64,000 nt of DNA from Bog-756 sp035949055 (GTDB lineage Bacteria > Actinomycetota > Acidimicrobiia > Acidimicrobiales > RAAP-2). Under the pieces are notes generated by a model that had not been told where the DNA came from, made no database searches, and saw nothing but the letters and a program-made list of their open reading frames with translations. A program made the translations under genes and the position numbers. This document shows positions 1 through 8,713 of the stretch, piece by piece (positions within the stretch are counted from its first letter, which is position 1; every line of letters begins with the position of its first letter). Where the stretch lies: NCBI GenBank assembly GCA_035949055.1, contig DASZIO010000021.1, forward strand, positions 37,716 through 101,715, in the 5' to 3' direction.

Positions 1-98
1 CCTTCGTCATCCTCCTCGGCCAACGGCGGGGCGGACACGAGGAGCGGGCCATGAGCATGGCCAGCGGGCTCGGCGTCTCCACGGTGGCGGCGCGATGA
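1..98 (+). CDS. secD: SecD C-terminus (partial, 5' end outside window)
   Basis: An open frame runs in from the left edge and stops with TGA at 96-98, giving a tail that starts FVILLGQRRGG and ends STVAAR. Its stop overlaps the secF ATG (ATGA), the usual actinobacterial secD-secF arrangement. SecD is the large subunit of the SecDF membrane complex, which helps the Sec translocon use the proton motive force. Only about 31 residues are visible, so the call rests on position and on a short hydrophobic-then-basic tail; no diagnostic SecD motif is in view. Confidence 0.6.
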   Translation, partial: FVILLGQRRGGHEERAMSMASGLGVSTVAAR

Positions 99-1546
99 GT
101 GCGAGGCGCGGCAGCGGCGGGAACGGCCGACAGCCCGCCCCGGATTCGGACGAGACCGCCGCCGACCTCGAGCAGGCCTTCGACGAGGAGCTGACCCACG
201 CCGCCGAGGAGCTCGACCAATCCGCTCACGGGGACAAGGGCCACAACGTCTTCGTCCGCTTGTACCGAGGCGAGACCTCGTTCGACTTCATCGGCAACCG
301 GCGCTGGTGGTTTGCCGCCTCGGCCATCGTCATCCTGCTCGGGGTCATCTCGCTCGGCACCCGCGGGCTCAACCTCGGTATCGACTTCAAAGGGGGCCAG
401 TCGTGGCTGGTCACGTCGCCCACCCTGACCGTGGCCGAGGCCACCTCGGCGGTGGAGTCGGCCGGGGTGACCCAGCCGACCGTCGTCCAGCTCACCAACC
501 AGATCACGCACACCAAGCAGATCCAGGTGCAGGTCGACCTCAACTCCAAGCCGGTGGCCGAGCGCACCACCATCGAGAACAACGTCCAGGACTCGCTGGC
601 CCGGGCGGCGCACACCACGCCGTCGAACGTCGACTTCAACGATGTGGGCCCCACCTGGGGCGGTCAGGTCACTTCGAAGGCCATCGAGGCCCTCATCGTG
701 TTCTTCATCGCCGTCACCCTGTACATCTCGGTGCGGTTCGAGTTCAAGATGGCGGTGGCGGCCATCGTGGCCGTGATCCACGACATCCTGGTGACGCTCG
801 GCATCTACTCGTTGACCGGGTTCCAGGTCACCCCCGACACCGTGATCGCCGTCCTCACCGTGCTCGGCTATTCGTTGTACGACACCGTGGTGGTGTTCGA
901 CCGAATACGCGAGAACGCCAAGGGTCTCGGCGCTTCGGGCCGTGTGACCTACTCCGACATGGTCAACCTCTCGATGAACCAGACGCTGGCCCGGTCCATC
1001 AACACGTCCCTGGTGGCGATCGTCCCGGTGCTCTCGGTGCTGGTGGTCGGCTCTTTCATCCTCGGGGCGACCTCGCTCCAGGACTTCGGGCTGGCCCTGG
1101 TCATCGGCCTGACCAGCGGTGCTTACTCGTCCATCTTCATCGCCTCGCCCCTCCTCGCCCTCATGAAGGAGCGCGAACCGCGCTACACGACCATCCGCCA
1201 GCGTCTCGAGACCCGTGGGGAGCGGGCCGCCATCCTCACTCCGGCTGCTGCGGCGGCCATGGGCGGGTCGGCCGCCGGCTCCCGGGGCCAGCGCGGCGCC
1301 CAACGGGCGCAGCAGCAATCGGGGGTCATCAGGCCCGGAGCGGCGCGCTCGGGTCGGTCCCGGGGAAACGGTGCCGCCGTCCCCCCAGCCGGTGCACCGG
1401 TCAGCTCCGGCGTGTCCAGCGGCGGGGCTCAGGTCTCGGCCGGTGCCGGCCGGTCGGCCTCGGGGCCCACCCGGCCGGCGGGCAAGCGGCCCCCGCCCCG
1501 ACCGCGTAAGGGCCGGGGCAAGGGTGGCAAGGGGAAGCGGCGCTGA
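95..1546 (+). CDS. secF: Protein-export membrane protein SecF
   Basis: SecF pairs with SecD in the inner membrane to drive late steps of Sec export. The 483-aa protein has a hydrophilic N-terminus, a first membrane segment at about residues 72-88 followed by the SecF-type GLNLGIDFKGG motif, a periplasmic loop, and a cluster of membrane segments at about 195-355 that includes GYSLYDTVVVFDRIREN, the SecD/F signature. The last ~110 residues are a low-complexity Ala/Gly/Arg/Pro tail ending in a Lys/Arg-rich stretch, probably cytoplasmic and disordered; it makes the protein longer than typical SecF. The ATG overlaps the secD stop, so translation is probably coupled. Confidence 0.95.
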   Translation: MSARRGSGGNGRQPAPDSDETAADLEQAFDEELTHAAEELDQSAHGDKGHNVFVRLYRGETSFDFIGNRRWWFAASAIVILLGVISLGTRGLNLGIDFKGGQSWLVTSPTLTVAEATSAVESAGVTQPTVVQLTNQITHTKQIQVQVDLNSKPVAERTTIENNVQDSLARAAHTTPSNVDFNDVGPTWGGQVTSKAIEALIVFFIAVTLYISVRFEFKMAVAAIVAVIHDILVTLGIYSLTGFQVTPDTVIAVLTVLGYSLYDTVVVFDRIRENAKGLGASGRVTYSDMVNLSMNQTLARSINTSLVAIVPVLSVLVVGSFILGATSLQDFGLALVIGLTSGAYSSIFIASPLLALMKEREPRYTTIRQRLETRGERAAILTPAAAAAMGGSAAGSRGQRGAQRAQQQSGVIRPGAARSGRSRGNGAAVPPAGAPVSSGVSSGGAQVSAGAGRSASGPTRPAGKRPPPRPRKGRGKGGKGKRR

Positions 1547-1642
1547 GCCCGCTGGACGCCGACCACCCCGGAGGACGCCCCTGACCGGGAACGACAGGCT
1601 ACGGGACCGCGCGCAAGGTACTGGTTCGCTCCCTGCGACAGG

Positions 1643-1648
1643 TACCGT
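1643..1648 (+). promoter_or_regulatory. -10 box of rel (leaderless)
   Basis: TACCGT ends 6 nt before the ATG at 1655, so transcription would start at or next to the start codon. No convincing -35 hexamer or Shine-Dalgarno is visible. The same geometry recurs at many genes in this window. Confidence 0.55.
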
Positions 1649-1654
1649 GTAGGG

Positions 1655-4159
1655 ATGGCGCTGGCCACACCCGTTCCGGCTGGGGGGACCTCCACCGCCG
1701 GCCAGGAGTACCTCGCGGGTTCTTCGCTGCCACCCGAGGTGGCCGCCTTGCTGGCGCCCGTCATCCTGGCCTTCCTGCGCCGCCACCCCGGCGAGGACAC
1801 GTCCCTGATCGTGCGCGCCGCCGAGACCGCCACCGTGGCCCACGCCGGGCAGTTCCGCCGTTCGGGCGAAGCGTATGTGACCCATCCGCTGGCCGTGGCC
1901 GGCATCGTCGCCGACCTGGGCCTCGACGCGCTGACCATTGCCGCCGCTCTCCTCCATGACGCAGTGGAGGACACCGGCGTGACCACCGAGGTCATCGAAC
2001 GGGACTTCGGGCCGTCGGTGGCCCTCATCGTGGACGGGGTCACCAAGCTCGACCGCCTGCAGTTCGACTCGAAGGAGGCCCAGCAGGCAGCCACGGTGCG
2101 CAAGATGCTCGTGGCCATGGCCAACGATTGGCGCGTGCTCATCATCAAGCTGGCCGACCGGCTGCACAACATGCGCACGCTGGCCGTGATGCCGGAGTGG
2201 AAGCAGCGACGCACCGCTCAGGAGACCTTGGACATCTACGCGCCCCTGGCCCATCGGCTCGGCATCCAGGAGGTCAAGTGGCAGCTCGAGGACCTCGCGT
2301 TCGCCACATTGCACGCCAAGCGCTATGCGGAGATCGAGCAAATGGTGGCGAGCCGGGCCCCGCTTCGCGACGAGTTCCTGGCCCGGGTGCTGGTGGCGGT
2401 AAAGGAGCGGCTTTCGGCCTCCGGTCTCGACGCCGAGGTCACCGGTCGCCCGAAGCACCTATGGAGCATCTACGAGAAGATGGTGGTGCGCGGCAAGGAG
2501 TTCGACGACCTCTACGACCTGGTGGGCATCCGGGTGATCGTCGAGTCGGATAAGGACTGCTGGGCCGCGCTTGGTTCGATCCATGCCATTTGGCCGCCCG
2601 TGCAGGGACGGTTCAAGGACTACATCAACTCGCCGAAATTCAATCTCTACCAGTCGCTGCACACCACGGTCATCGGGCTGGACGGAAAGCCTATCGAGGT
2701 GCAGGTGCGCACCCACGAGATGCACCGTCGCGCCGAGTACGGCATTGCCGCCCACTGGGGGTACAAGGAGAATCCGGTCCGCTCCGAGCGGAGCGCGATC
2801 GCCCCGGGGAAGGGCACCAAGGAGGGTGGTGGCTCGGCCTCCAAACGGGGCCGGGGCGGCAAGTCCGGGGCCAAGGATCCCTCGATCAAAGGACGCGGCG
2901 CCAAGGCCGAGGCAGCCAAGGATGACGGCGCCAAGGCCGGAATGCCGAGCCGGGCGCAACGGGTCGGGACGACCAAGCGAGACCGCCGTGCGGAAGTGGC
3001 CGCCCTGGCCAAGGAGACCTCCTCGACCACCGCGGAGATCGAATGGATGCAGCGGATCGTCGACTTCCAGAACGAGACGACCGATCCCATCGAGTTCCTC
3101 GAAGCCCTGAAGCTCGACCTCGAAGAGGACGAGGTGTACGTCTTCACCCCGAAGGGCAAGGTGATCGCCCTCGCCGCCAACGCCACACCGGTCGACTTCG
3201 CCTACGCCATCCATACCGAGGTCGGTCATCGCTGCATCGGAGCCAAGGTCAACGGGCGCCTCGTGCCGCTCGACACCCGGTTGACCTCGGCCGACACCGT
3301 GGAGATCTTCACCTCGAAGGCCCCGACGGCCGGACCCTCGCGCGACTGGCTGTCCATGGTGGCCTCGTCCCGGGCCCGCACGAAGATCCGGCAGTGGTTC
3401 AGCCGGGAGCGGCGTGAGGATGCCATCGAGCTCGGGCGCGAAGAGCTGAACAAAGAGCTCCGGCGCCAGGGCCTGCCCGTGCAGAAGCTGGCCGCCGAAC
3501 ACGCCCTCGACGACCTGGCCGTGGCCATGAACTACGCCGATCTGGACGCCGTCCACGCCGCCATCGGCGACAACCGGATCTCGGCGCGCGCCGTGGCCCA
3601 GCGCGTGCTCCGCGACCTGCGCGGCGGCCTCTACGAAGAGCAGCTGCCGGTCACTGCCCGCCAGCAGCCGATCGCGGCGCGACCGGGACGGGGCTCGGCG
3701 GTCGGGGTCTATGTCGAGGGGCTCGACGACCTGATGGTCCGGCTTTCCCGATGCTGCACCCCGGTGCCCGGTGACGAGATCGTCGGATTCGTCACCCGGG
3801 GTCGCGGGGTGTCGGTGCACCGGGCCGACTGTGCCAATGCCGCCTCGTTGGCCAGCCGGTCCCGCGAGCGGCTGATCGAGGTGGAGTGGGACCACCGCTC
3901 CTCGGGTGTGTTCGTGGCCACCATCGAGGTGGTGGCCATCGACCGTTCACGGCTCCTCACCGACGTCACCAAGGTGGTCTCCGAGCATCATCTGAACATC
4001 GTGTCCGCCAACACCCAGACCGACCCGGACCGGATCAGCCGTATGAGGTTCGACGTGGAGCTGGCCGACCCGGCCCATCTCGAGTCGGTCCTCAACCTCA
4101 TCCGGCACCTCGATGCGGTCTACGACGTCTACCGCATCCTTCCCGGCAAGAGGGACTGA
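1655..4159 (+). CDS. rel: Bifunctional (p)ppGpp synthetase/hydrolase Rel
   Basis: Makes and degrades the alarmone (p)ppGpp from GTP/GDP and ATP. The 834-aa protein has an N-terminal HD hydrolase domain (about 55-200; HD within ALLHDAVEDTG), the synthetase domain (about 255-370; GRFKDYINSPK, where RxKD is the mark of bifunctional Rel rather than EXDD-type RelA), a TGS domain (about 490-550; VYVFTPKGKVIALA) and a C-terminal ACT domain. Between synthetase and TGS sits an unusual Lys/Gly-rich insertion at about 373-460 that normal Rel proteins lack. The gene has its own -10 box and precedes hisS by 7 nt. Many actinobacteria have apt between secF and rel; here it is absent. Confidence 0.96.
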   Translation: MALATPVPAGGTSTAGQEYLAGSSLPPEVAALLAPVILAFLRRHPGEDTSLIVRAAETATVAHAGQFRRSGEAYVTHPLAVAGIVADLGLDALTIAAALLHDAVEDTGVTTEVIERDFGPSVALIVDGVTKLDRLQFDSKEAQQAATVRKMLVAMANDWRVLIIKLADRLHNMRTLAVMPEWKQRRTAQETLDIYAPLAHRLGIQEVKWQLEDLAFATLHAKRYAEIEQMVASRAPLRDEFLARVLVAVKERLSASGLDAEVTGRPKHLWSIYEKMVVRGKEFDDLYDLVGIRVIVESDKDCWAALGSIHAIWPPVQGRFKDYINSPKFNLYQSLHTTVIGLDGKPIEVQVRTHEMHRRAEYGIAAHWGYKENPVRSERSAIAPGKGTKEGGGSASKRGRGGKSGAKDPSIKGRGAKAEAAKDDGAKAGMPSRAQRVGTTKRDRRAEVAALAKETSSTTAEIEWMQRIVDFQNETTDPIEFLEALKLDLEEDEVYVFTPKGKVIALAANATPVDFAYAIHTEVGHRCIGAKVNGRLVPLDTRLTSADTVEIFTSKAPTAGPSRDWLSMVASSRARTKIRQWFSRERREDAIELGREELNKELRRQGLPVQKLAAEHALDDLAVAMNYADLDAVHAAIGDNRISARAVAQRVLRDLRGGLYEEQLPVTARQQPIAARPGRGSAVGVYVEGLDDLMVRLSRCCTPVPGDEIVGFVTRGRGVSVHRADCANAASLASRSRERLIEVEWDHRSSGVFVATIEVVAIDRSRLLTDVTKVVSEHHLNIVSANTQTDPDRISRMRFDVELADPAHLESVLNLIRHLDAVYDVYRILPGKRD

Positions 4160-4166
4160 GGCCAGG

Positions 4167-5480
4167 GTGCCGGACGACGACCGAGTGGCGGCGCGCGCCC
4201 CCAGTGGCACCCACGACGTCCTGTGGCCCGAATCGACCCGCTGGGAGGAGCTGGTGGCCCGGTTCGCCGCCGAGGTCGAGCGGGCCGGGTACGGGCTGGC
4301 CCACACCCCGATCTTCGAAGACGCCAGGGTGTTCCGGCGGGGGATCGGCGAGGGCAGCGACGTCGTGGGCAAGGAGATGTACGAGTTCGAGGACCGGGGT
4401 GGGCGCGCCCTGGCCCTCCGGCCCGAGGGCACCGCGCCCGTCGTCCGGGCCTTCGTGCAACACCGGCCACCCCTGCCGTGGAAGGCCTGGTACGCCACCC
4501 CCGCCTTCCGCTACGAGCGGCCCCAGGCGGGGCGCTACCGCCAGCACCACCAGCTCGGGGTCGAGGCCCTCGGGCCCGAGGATCCCGATCTCGACGTCGA
4601 GGTCGTCGCCCTGGCCGACGGGCTGTTCCGTTCGCTCGGCCTCCGCGACTTCGCCCTGTCCATGAACTCGATGGGCGACGAGGTGTGCCGGCCCGGCTAC
4701 CTCGGGGCCCTACGGGCCTACCTGGATGAGCGTCGGGACCAGCTCTGCCCCGAGCACGCCGGCCGATTGGCGGCCAATCCGCTCCGGGTCCTCGATTGCA
4801 AGCGTCCCGAGTGCCGGGCCGCTACCGCCGGGGCCCCGAGGTTCGTCGACTACCTGTGCGATGCCTGCTCCGCTCACTTCGCGCGGGTGCGGGACGGGCT
4901 CGACGCGCTCGGCATCCCCTATGCCCTCGACCACCGTCTGGTCCGCGGGTTCGACTACTACACCCGCACCACGTTCGAGTTCTCCTCCGAGGCGCTCGAG
5001 TCGGCCCAGAACGGCATCGGTGGAGGCGGACGCTACGACGGGCTGGTCGAGACGCTGGGGGGACCTCCCACCCCGGGTATCGGCTTCGGCATCGGGATCG
5101 AACGGCTCCTGTTGGCCTGTGACGCCGAGCGGGTCTTTCCGGTCGACCCGCCCGCCCTCGATGCCTTCGTGGTCGACGTGACCGGCGGGGAGGCCGCCCG
5201 GGACCTGACGGCCGAGTTGCGGCGAGCCGGCCTCCGGGCCGACCGGGCCTTCGATACCAGGTCCATGAAGTCCCAGCTCAAATCAGCCGACCGCTCGGGA
5301 GCGGTGGTGGCGGTCATCGTCGGGCCGGACGAGGACGCGGTCGGTGAGGTGACGCTGCGGCCGCTGCGGGGGAACGGTGGTCAGCACCGGGTCGGCCGAG
5401 GCGAGGTGGTCGACGCCGTTCGCCGAGCTGTCCGTCGCGAGGACGACGGTGCGCCCCCTACTGTGTCGGAGGCCCACTAG
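4167..5480 (+). CDS. hisS: Histidyl-tRNA synthetase
   Basis: Charges tRNA-His with histidine. Class II motifs are visible: motif 2 region YATPAFRYERPQAGRYRQHH and the motif 3 region GIGFGIGIERLLLA, plus the histidine-specific LVRGFDYYTRTTFEF. The open frame extends back to 4113 inside rel, but I choose the GTG at 4167, 7 nt after the rel stop, because the upstream residues are Ser/Thr/Arg-rich and unlike the family. This gives 437 aa, a usual length. A C-terminal anticodon-binding domain spans about 345-430. Confidence 0.94.
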   Translation: MPDDDRVAARAPSGTHDVLWPESTRWEELVARFAAEVERAGYGLAHTPIFEDARVFRRGIGEGSDVVGKEMYEFEDRGGRALALRPEGTAPVVRAFVQHRPPLPWKAWYATPAFRYERPQAGRYRQHHQLGVEALGPEDPDLDVEVVALADGLFRSLGLRDFALSMNSMGDEVCRPGYLGALRAYLDERRDQLCPEHAGRLAANPLRVLDCKRPECRAATAGAPRFVDYLCDACSAHFARVRDGLDALGIPYALDHRLVRGFDYYTRTTFEFSSEALESAQNGIGGGGRYDGLVETLGGPPTPGIGFGIGIERLLLACDAERVFPVDPPALDAFVVDVTGGEAARDLTAELRRAGLRADRAFDTRSMKSQLKSADRSGAVVAVIVGPDEDAVGEVTLRPLRGNGGQHRVGRGEVVDAVRRAVRREDDGAPPTVSEAH

Positions 5481-5511
5481 CCGGGCCGTCGGCCCCGAAA
5501 GGACTACCCAC

Positions 5512-7284
5512 GTGACCGCCTCCCCACCGTCGGCCGGAGCGACGTCGATGCGCACGCGGTTGTGTGGAACCCTCGGCCCGGCTGACATCGGAATGCCCGT
5601 ATCCGTCTGCGGCTGGGTGGCCCGGCGGCGCGAGCACGGCGAGCACCTGGCGTTCCTCGACCTCCGGGATCACACCGGCATCGTGCAGTGCGTGATCCCC
5701 GGGACGGTCGACGCTCGCAGCGAGTACGTCGTCGCCGTCGACGGGGTGGTCCGGGCGCGGCCGGAGGGGACCGTCAATCCCGAGCTCCCGACCGGGCAGG
5801 TCGAGATCGGTGAGTGCACGGTGACCGTGCTCAACCCCGCCGAGCCGCCCCCGTTCCCGGTGGACGACCGGTCGGAGGTGGACGAGGTCACCCGGCTCCG
5901 GTACCGCTACATCGACCTGCGGCGGACCCGGATGCAGGCCAACCTGCGGACGAGGGCCACCGTCAACCGCGCCCTGCGGGCGGCCATGGACCGCCAAGGG
6001 TTCGTCGAGGTGGAGACGCCCCTCCTCTGGGCGCCGACCCCAGAAGGTGCCCGGGAGTTCGCCGTCCCGAGCCGGCTGAGCCCCGGGTCCGGCTACGTCC
6101 TGCCCCAGAGCCCGCAGCTGGCCAAGCAACTCCTGATGGTGGCGGGCTTCGATCGCTACTTCCAGATCGCCCGCTGCCTGCGCGACGAGGACCTCCGGGC
6201 CGACCGCCAATTCGAGTTCTCCCAGCTCGACATAGAAGCATCCTTCGTCGACCAGGAGGACGTCCTCGGCTTCGTCTCCGAGGCCGTGCTGGACGCGGCC
6301 GAAGCCGTGACCGGCACGCGCCCTGAGCCGGTGCCCCGCCTCCCATGGCCCCAGGCGATCGATCGGTTCGGGACCGACAAGCCCGACCTGCGCTTCGGCA
6401 TGGAGCTGATCGACCTGTCCACGGTGTTCGAAACCACCGAGGTGAAGGCCTTCGCCGCCCCGTGCGTGAAGGCCCTGGTGGTGGCGGAGGGCGCGGCCTT
6501 TACCCGCTCGAGGCTCGACGGCCTCACCGACCGGGCCAAGCAACTGGGCGCGAAGGGCCTGGCCTGGTTCCGGGTGACCGGCGGCGAACCGGACCGGCCG
6601 GCCCCGGCCCTCGACTCGCCCCTCGACCGGTTCCTCGGCGACGACGAGCGAGCCGGGCTGCTGGCTGCCACCGATGCCGCCGTCGGCGACCTGGTGCTGG
6701 TGGTGGCCGACGAGTACCGGCCGGCCTGCGCCGTGCTTGGGCAGCTGCGCACCGAGATCGGGGGTCGGCCGGTAAGCGAAGGCCCGTACCGGTTCCTCTG
6801 GGTGGTGGACTTCCCGCTGTTCGACGGCGTGGACGAGGCCGGCTATCCCGTGGCCGCCCACCATCCCTTCACCATGCCCCACCCCGAGGACATCGACCGG
6901 CTCGAATCGGATCCGGCCTCCGTCCGCTCGCAGGCGTACGATCTCGTCCTCAACGGCTGGGAACTGGGCTCCGGCAGCGTTCGAATCCACCGCGACGACA
7001 TCCAACAGCGAGTCTTCGGCGTGCTCGGCATCGACGAGGAGGAAGCTCGGTCCCGGTTCGGGTTCCTGCTCGGTGCCTTCCGCTACGGCGCCCCACCCCA
7101 CGCCGGCTTCGCCGTGGGGATCGACCGGTTGGCCGCCATCTTCGCCGGCGAGGACAGCATCCGCGAGGTCATCGCCTTCCCCAAGACGCAGTCGGGTTGG
7201 GACCCCATGACCGGTGCGCCTGCGCCGATGACGCCTTCGGTCCTGGCCGGGCTCGGCCTCCGGGTCGTCGCACCCAAGGAGTAG
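5512..7284 (+). CDS. aspS: Aspartyl-tRNA synthetase
   Basis: Charges tRNA-Asp (and tRNA-Asn if of the non-discriminating kind, which the sequence alone does not settle). An N-terminal OB-fold anticodon domain contains CGWVARRREHGEHLAFLDLR. The class II core contains YRYIDLRR and PQSPQLAKQLLMVAGFDRYF, a GAD-type insertion, and motif 3 GFAVGIDRLAAIFAG followed by TQSGWDPMTGAPAPM. The frame opens at 5377 but I choose GTG 5512, preceded by AAAGGA with an 8-nt spacer; this gives 590 aa, the normal bacterial length. Confidence 0.95.
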   Translation: MTASPPSAGATSMRTRLCGTLGPADIGMPVSVCGWVARRREHGEHLAFLDLRDHTGIVQCVIPGTVDARSEYVVAVDGVVRARPEGTVNPELPTGQVEIGECTVTVLNPAEPPPFPVDDRSEVDEVTRLRYRYIDLRRTRMQANLRTRATVNRALRAAMDRQGFVEVETPLLWAPTPEGAREFAVPSRLSPGSGYVLPQSPQLAKQLLMVAGFDRYFQIARCLRDEDLRADRQFEFSQLDIEASFVDQEDVLGFVSEAVLDAAEAVTGTRPEPVPRLPWPQAIDRFGTDKPDLRFGMELIDLSTVFETTEVKAFAAPCVKALVVAEGAAFTRSRLDGLTDRAKQLGAKGLAWFRVTGGEPDRPAPALDSPLDRFLGDDERAGLLAATDAAVGDLVLVVADEYRPACAVLGQLRTEIGGRPVSEGPYRFLWVVDFPLFDGVDEAGYPVAAHHPFTMPHPEDIDRLESDPASVRSQAYDLVLNGWELGSGSVRIHRDDIQQRVFGVLGIDEEEARSRFGFLLGAFRYGAPPHAGFAVGIDRLAAIFAGEDSIREVIAFPKTQSGWDPMTGAPAPMTPSVLAGLGLRVVAPKE

Positions 7285-7294
7285 GCACTCGGTC

Positions 7295-8698
7295 ATGGCT
7301 ACTGACGACCTGTTCTCCGGGGCCGCCGAGGAACGTCTGGCTCATCGCGCCCCGCTGGCCGCCCGGCTCCGGCCCCGCACCCTGGACGAGATCGTGGGGC
7401 AGCAGCACCTGGTGGGAGAGGGGGCTCCGCTGCGAGCGCTCATCGAGTCCGACCGGTTGACCTCCGCCATCCTCTGGGGCCCTCCCGGGACGGGGAAGAC
7501 CACCCTCGCCTCGGTGGTGGCTGCCGCCACGGCCAAGCGTTTCGTCCCCCTCTCGGCGGTCAGCGCCGGGGTGAAGGACGTGCGGGAGGTGGTCGACGCG
7601 GCCCGCCGGCTCCTCGGGGAACAGGGGCGCGGGACCATCCTGTTCCTCGACGAGGTCCACCGGTTCAACCGGGCCCAGCAGGATGCCCTGCTCCCCTCGG
7701 TCGAGGAGGGCCTGCTGGTGCTCATCGGCGCCACCACCGAGAATCCGTTCTTCGAGGTCAACGCCCCGCTCCTGTCACGCTCGACACTCTGGCGGCTCGA
7801 GCCGCTGTCCGCGGCCGAGCTCGAGGAGGTGGTGGAACGGGGCCTGGCCGCCGAGGGGGCGACGGCCGATGAGAAGGCGCGGTCGGCGCTGGTGGGGGTG
7901 GCCGACGGCGACGCCCGGGCCCTCCTCACCACCCTGGAGGTAGCCGTGGCGCTGGCCGGTGACCGGCCGGTGTCGCTGGCCGATGTGGAGCGGGCCCGGC
8001 ACTCCCGTCTGCACCACTACGGGGAGGACGACCACTACGACCAGGTGAGCGCCTTCATCAAGTCGGTACGGGGATCTGATCCTGATGCCGGCCTCTATTG
8101 GCTGGCCCGCATGCTGGAGTCGGGCGAGGATGCCCGGTTCATCGCCCGGCGGCTGGTGATCCTGGCCAGCGAGGACATCGGCGAGGCCGACCCGATGGCC
8201 CTGGTGGTGGCCGATGCGGCCGCCCGGGCGGTGGAGTTCGTGGGCCTGCCCGAGGCCCAGCTCAACCTGGCCCAGGCCGTCGTGCACCTGGCCTGTGCCC
8301 CGAAGTCGAACCGGGTGACGGTGGCCTTCGGGCGGGCCCGCCGCGACGTGGAGGCAGGCCCGAGGGGGTCGGTGCCCGCCCATCTACGTGACGCCCACTA
8401 CAAGAGCGCGGCCAGCATCGGTCACGGTGAGGGCTACCGCTACCCGCACGACCAACCCGGGGCGTGGGTCGAGCAGGAGTACCGCCCGGCCGGGGTGGCG
8501 GAGAACCGCTACTACGAGCCGAGCGACCGCGGCCACGAGGCTGTGCTCGCCGAGCGCCTCGACCGCTTTCGGGCCGGGACAGCCCGAGAGGGAGCACCTG
8601 GGGCGGCACCGGAGGCGGCACCGGAGGCGGCACCGGACCCGGCGCCGGATTCGGCGTCCGAGGGTGCCGGCGGCGACGGACACGTCGATCCCAACTAG
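7295..8698 (+). CDS. rarA: Replication-associated recombination protein A (RarA/MgsA AAA+ ATPase)
   Basis: A clamp-loader-like AAA+ ATPase that acts at stalled replication forks. Walker A is GPPGTGKTT (about residue 66), Walker B is ILFLDEVHRFN (about 110), sensor 1 lies around IGATTENPFFEVN, and the C-terminal MgsA domain carries SEDIGEADPMALVVA. The last ~40 residues are a degenerate Ala-Pro-Glu repeat encoded by a 12-nt tandem repeat (about 8602-8640) and probably disordered. It follows aspS by 10 nt and precedes a secreted peptidase gene by 15 nt, so it may share the aspS transcript. Confidence 0.94.
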   Translation: MATDDLFSGAAEERLAHRAPLAARLRPRTLDEIVGQQHLVGEGAPLRALIESDRLTSAILWGPPGTGKTTLASVVAAATAKRFVPLSAVSAGVKDVREVVDAARRLLGEQGRGTILFLDEVHRFNRAQQDALLPSVEEGLLVLIGATTENPFFEVNAPLLSRSTLWRLEPLSAAELEEVVERGLAAEGATADEKARSALVGVADGDARALLTTLEVAVALAGDRPVSLADVERARHSRLHHYGEDDHYDQVSAFIKSVRGSDPDAGLYWLARMLESGEDARFIARRLVILASEDIGEADPMALVVADAAARAVEFVGLPEAQLNLAQAVVHLACAPKSNRVTVAFGRARRDVEAGPRGSVPAHLRDAHYKSAASIGHGEGYRYPHDQPGAWVEQEYRPAGVAENRYYEPSDRGHEAVLAERLDRFRAGTAREGAPGAAPEAAPEAAPDPAPDSASEGAGGDGHVDPN

Positions 8699-8713
8699 GC
8701 CAAACTGTCGCCC

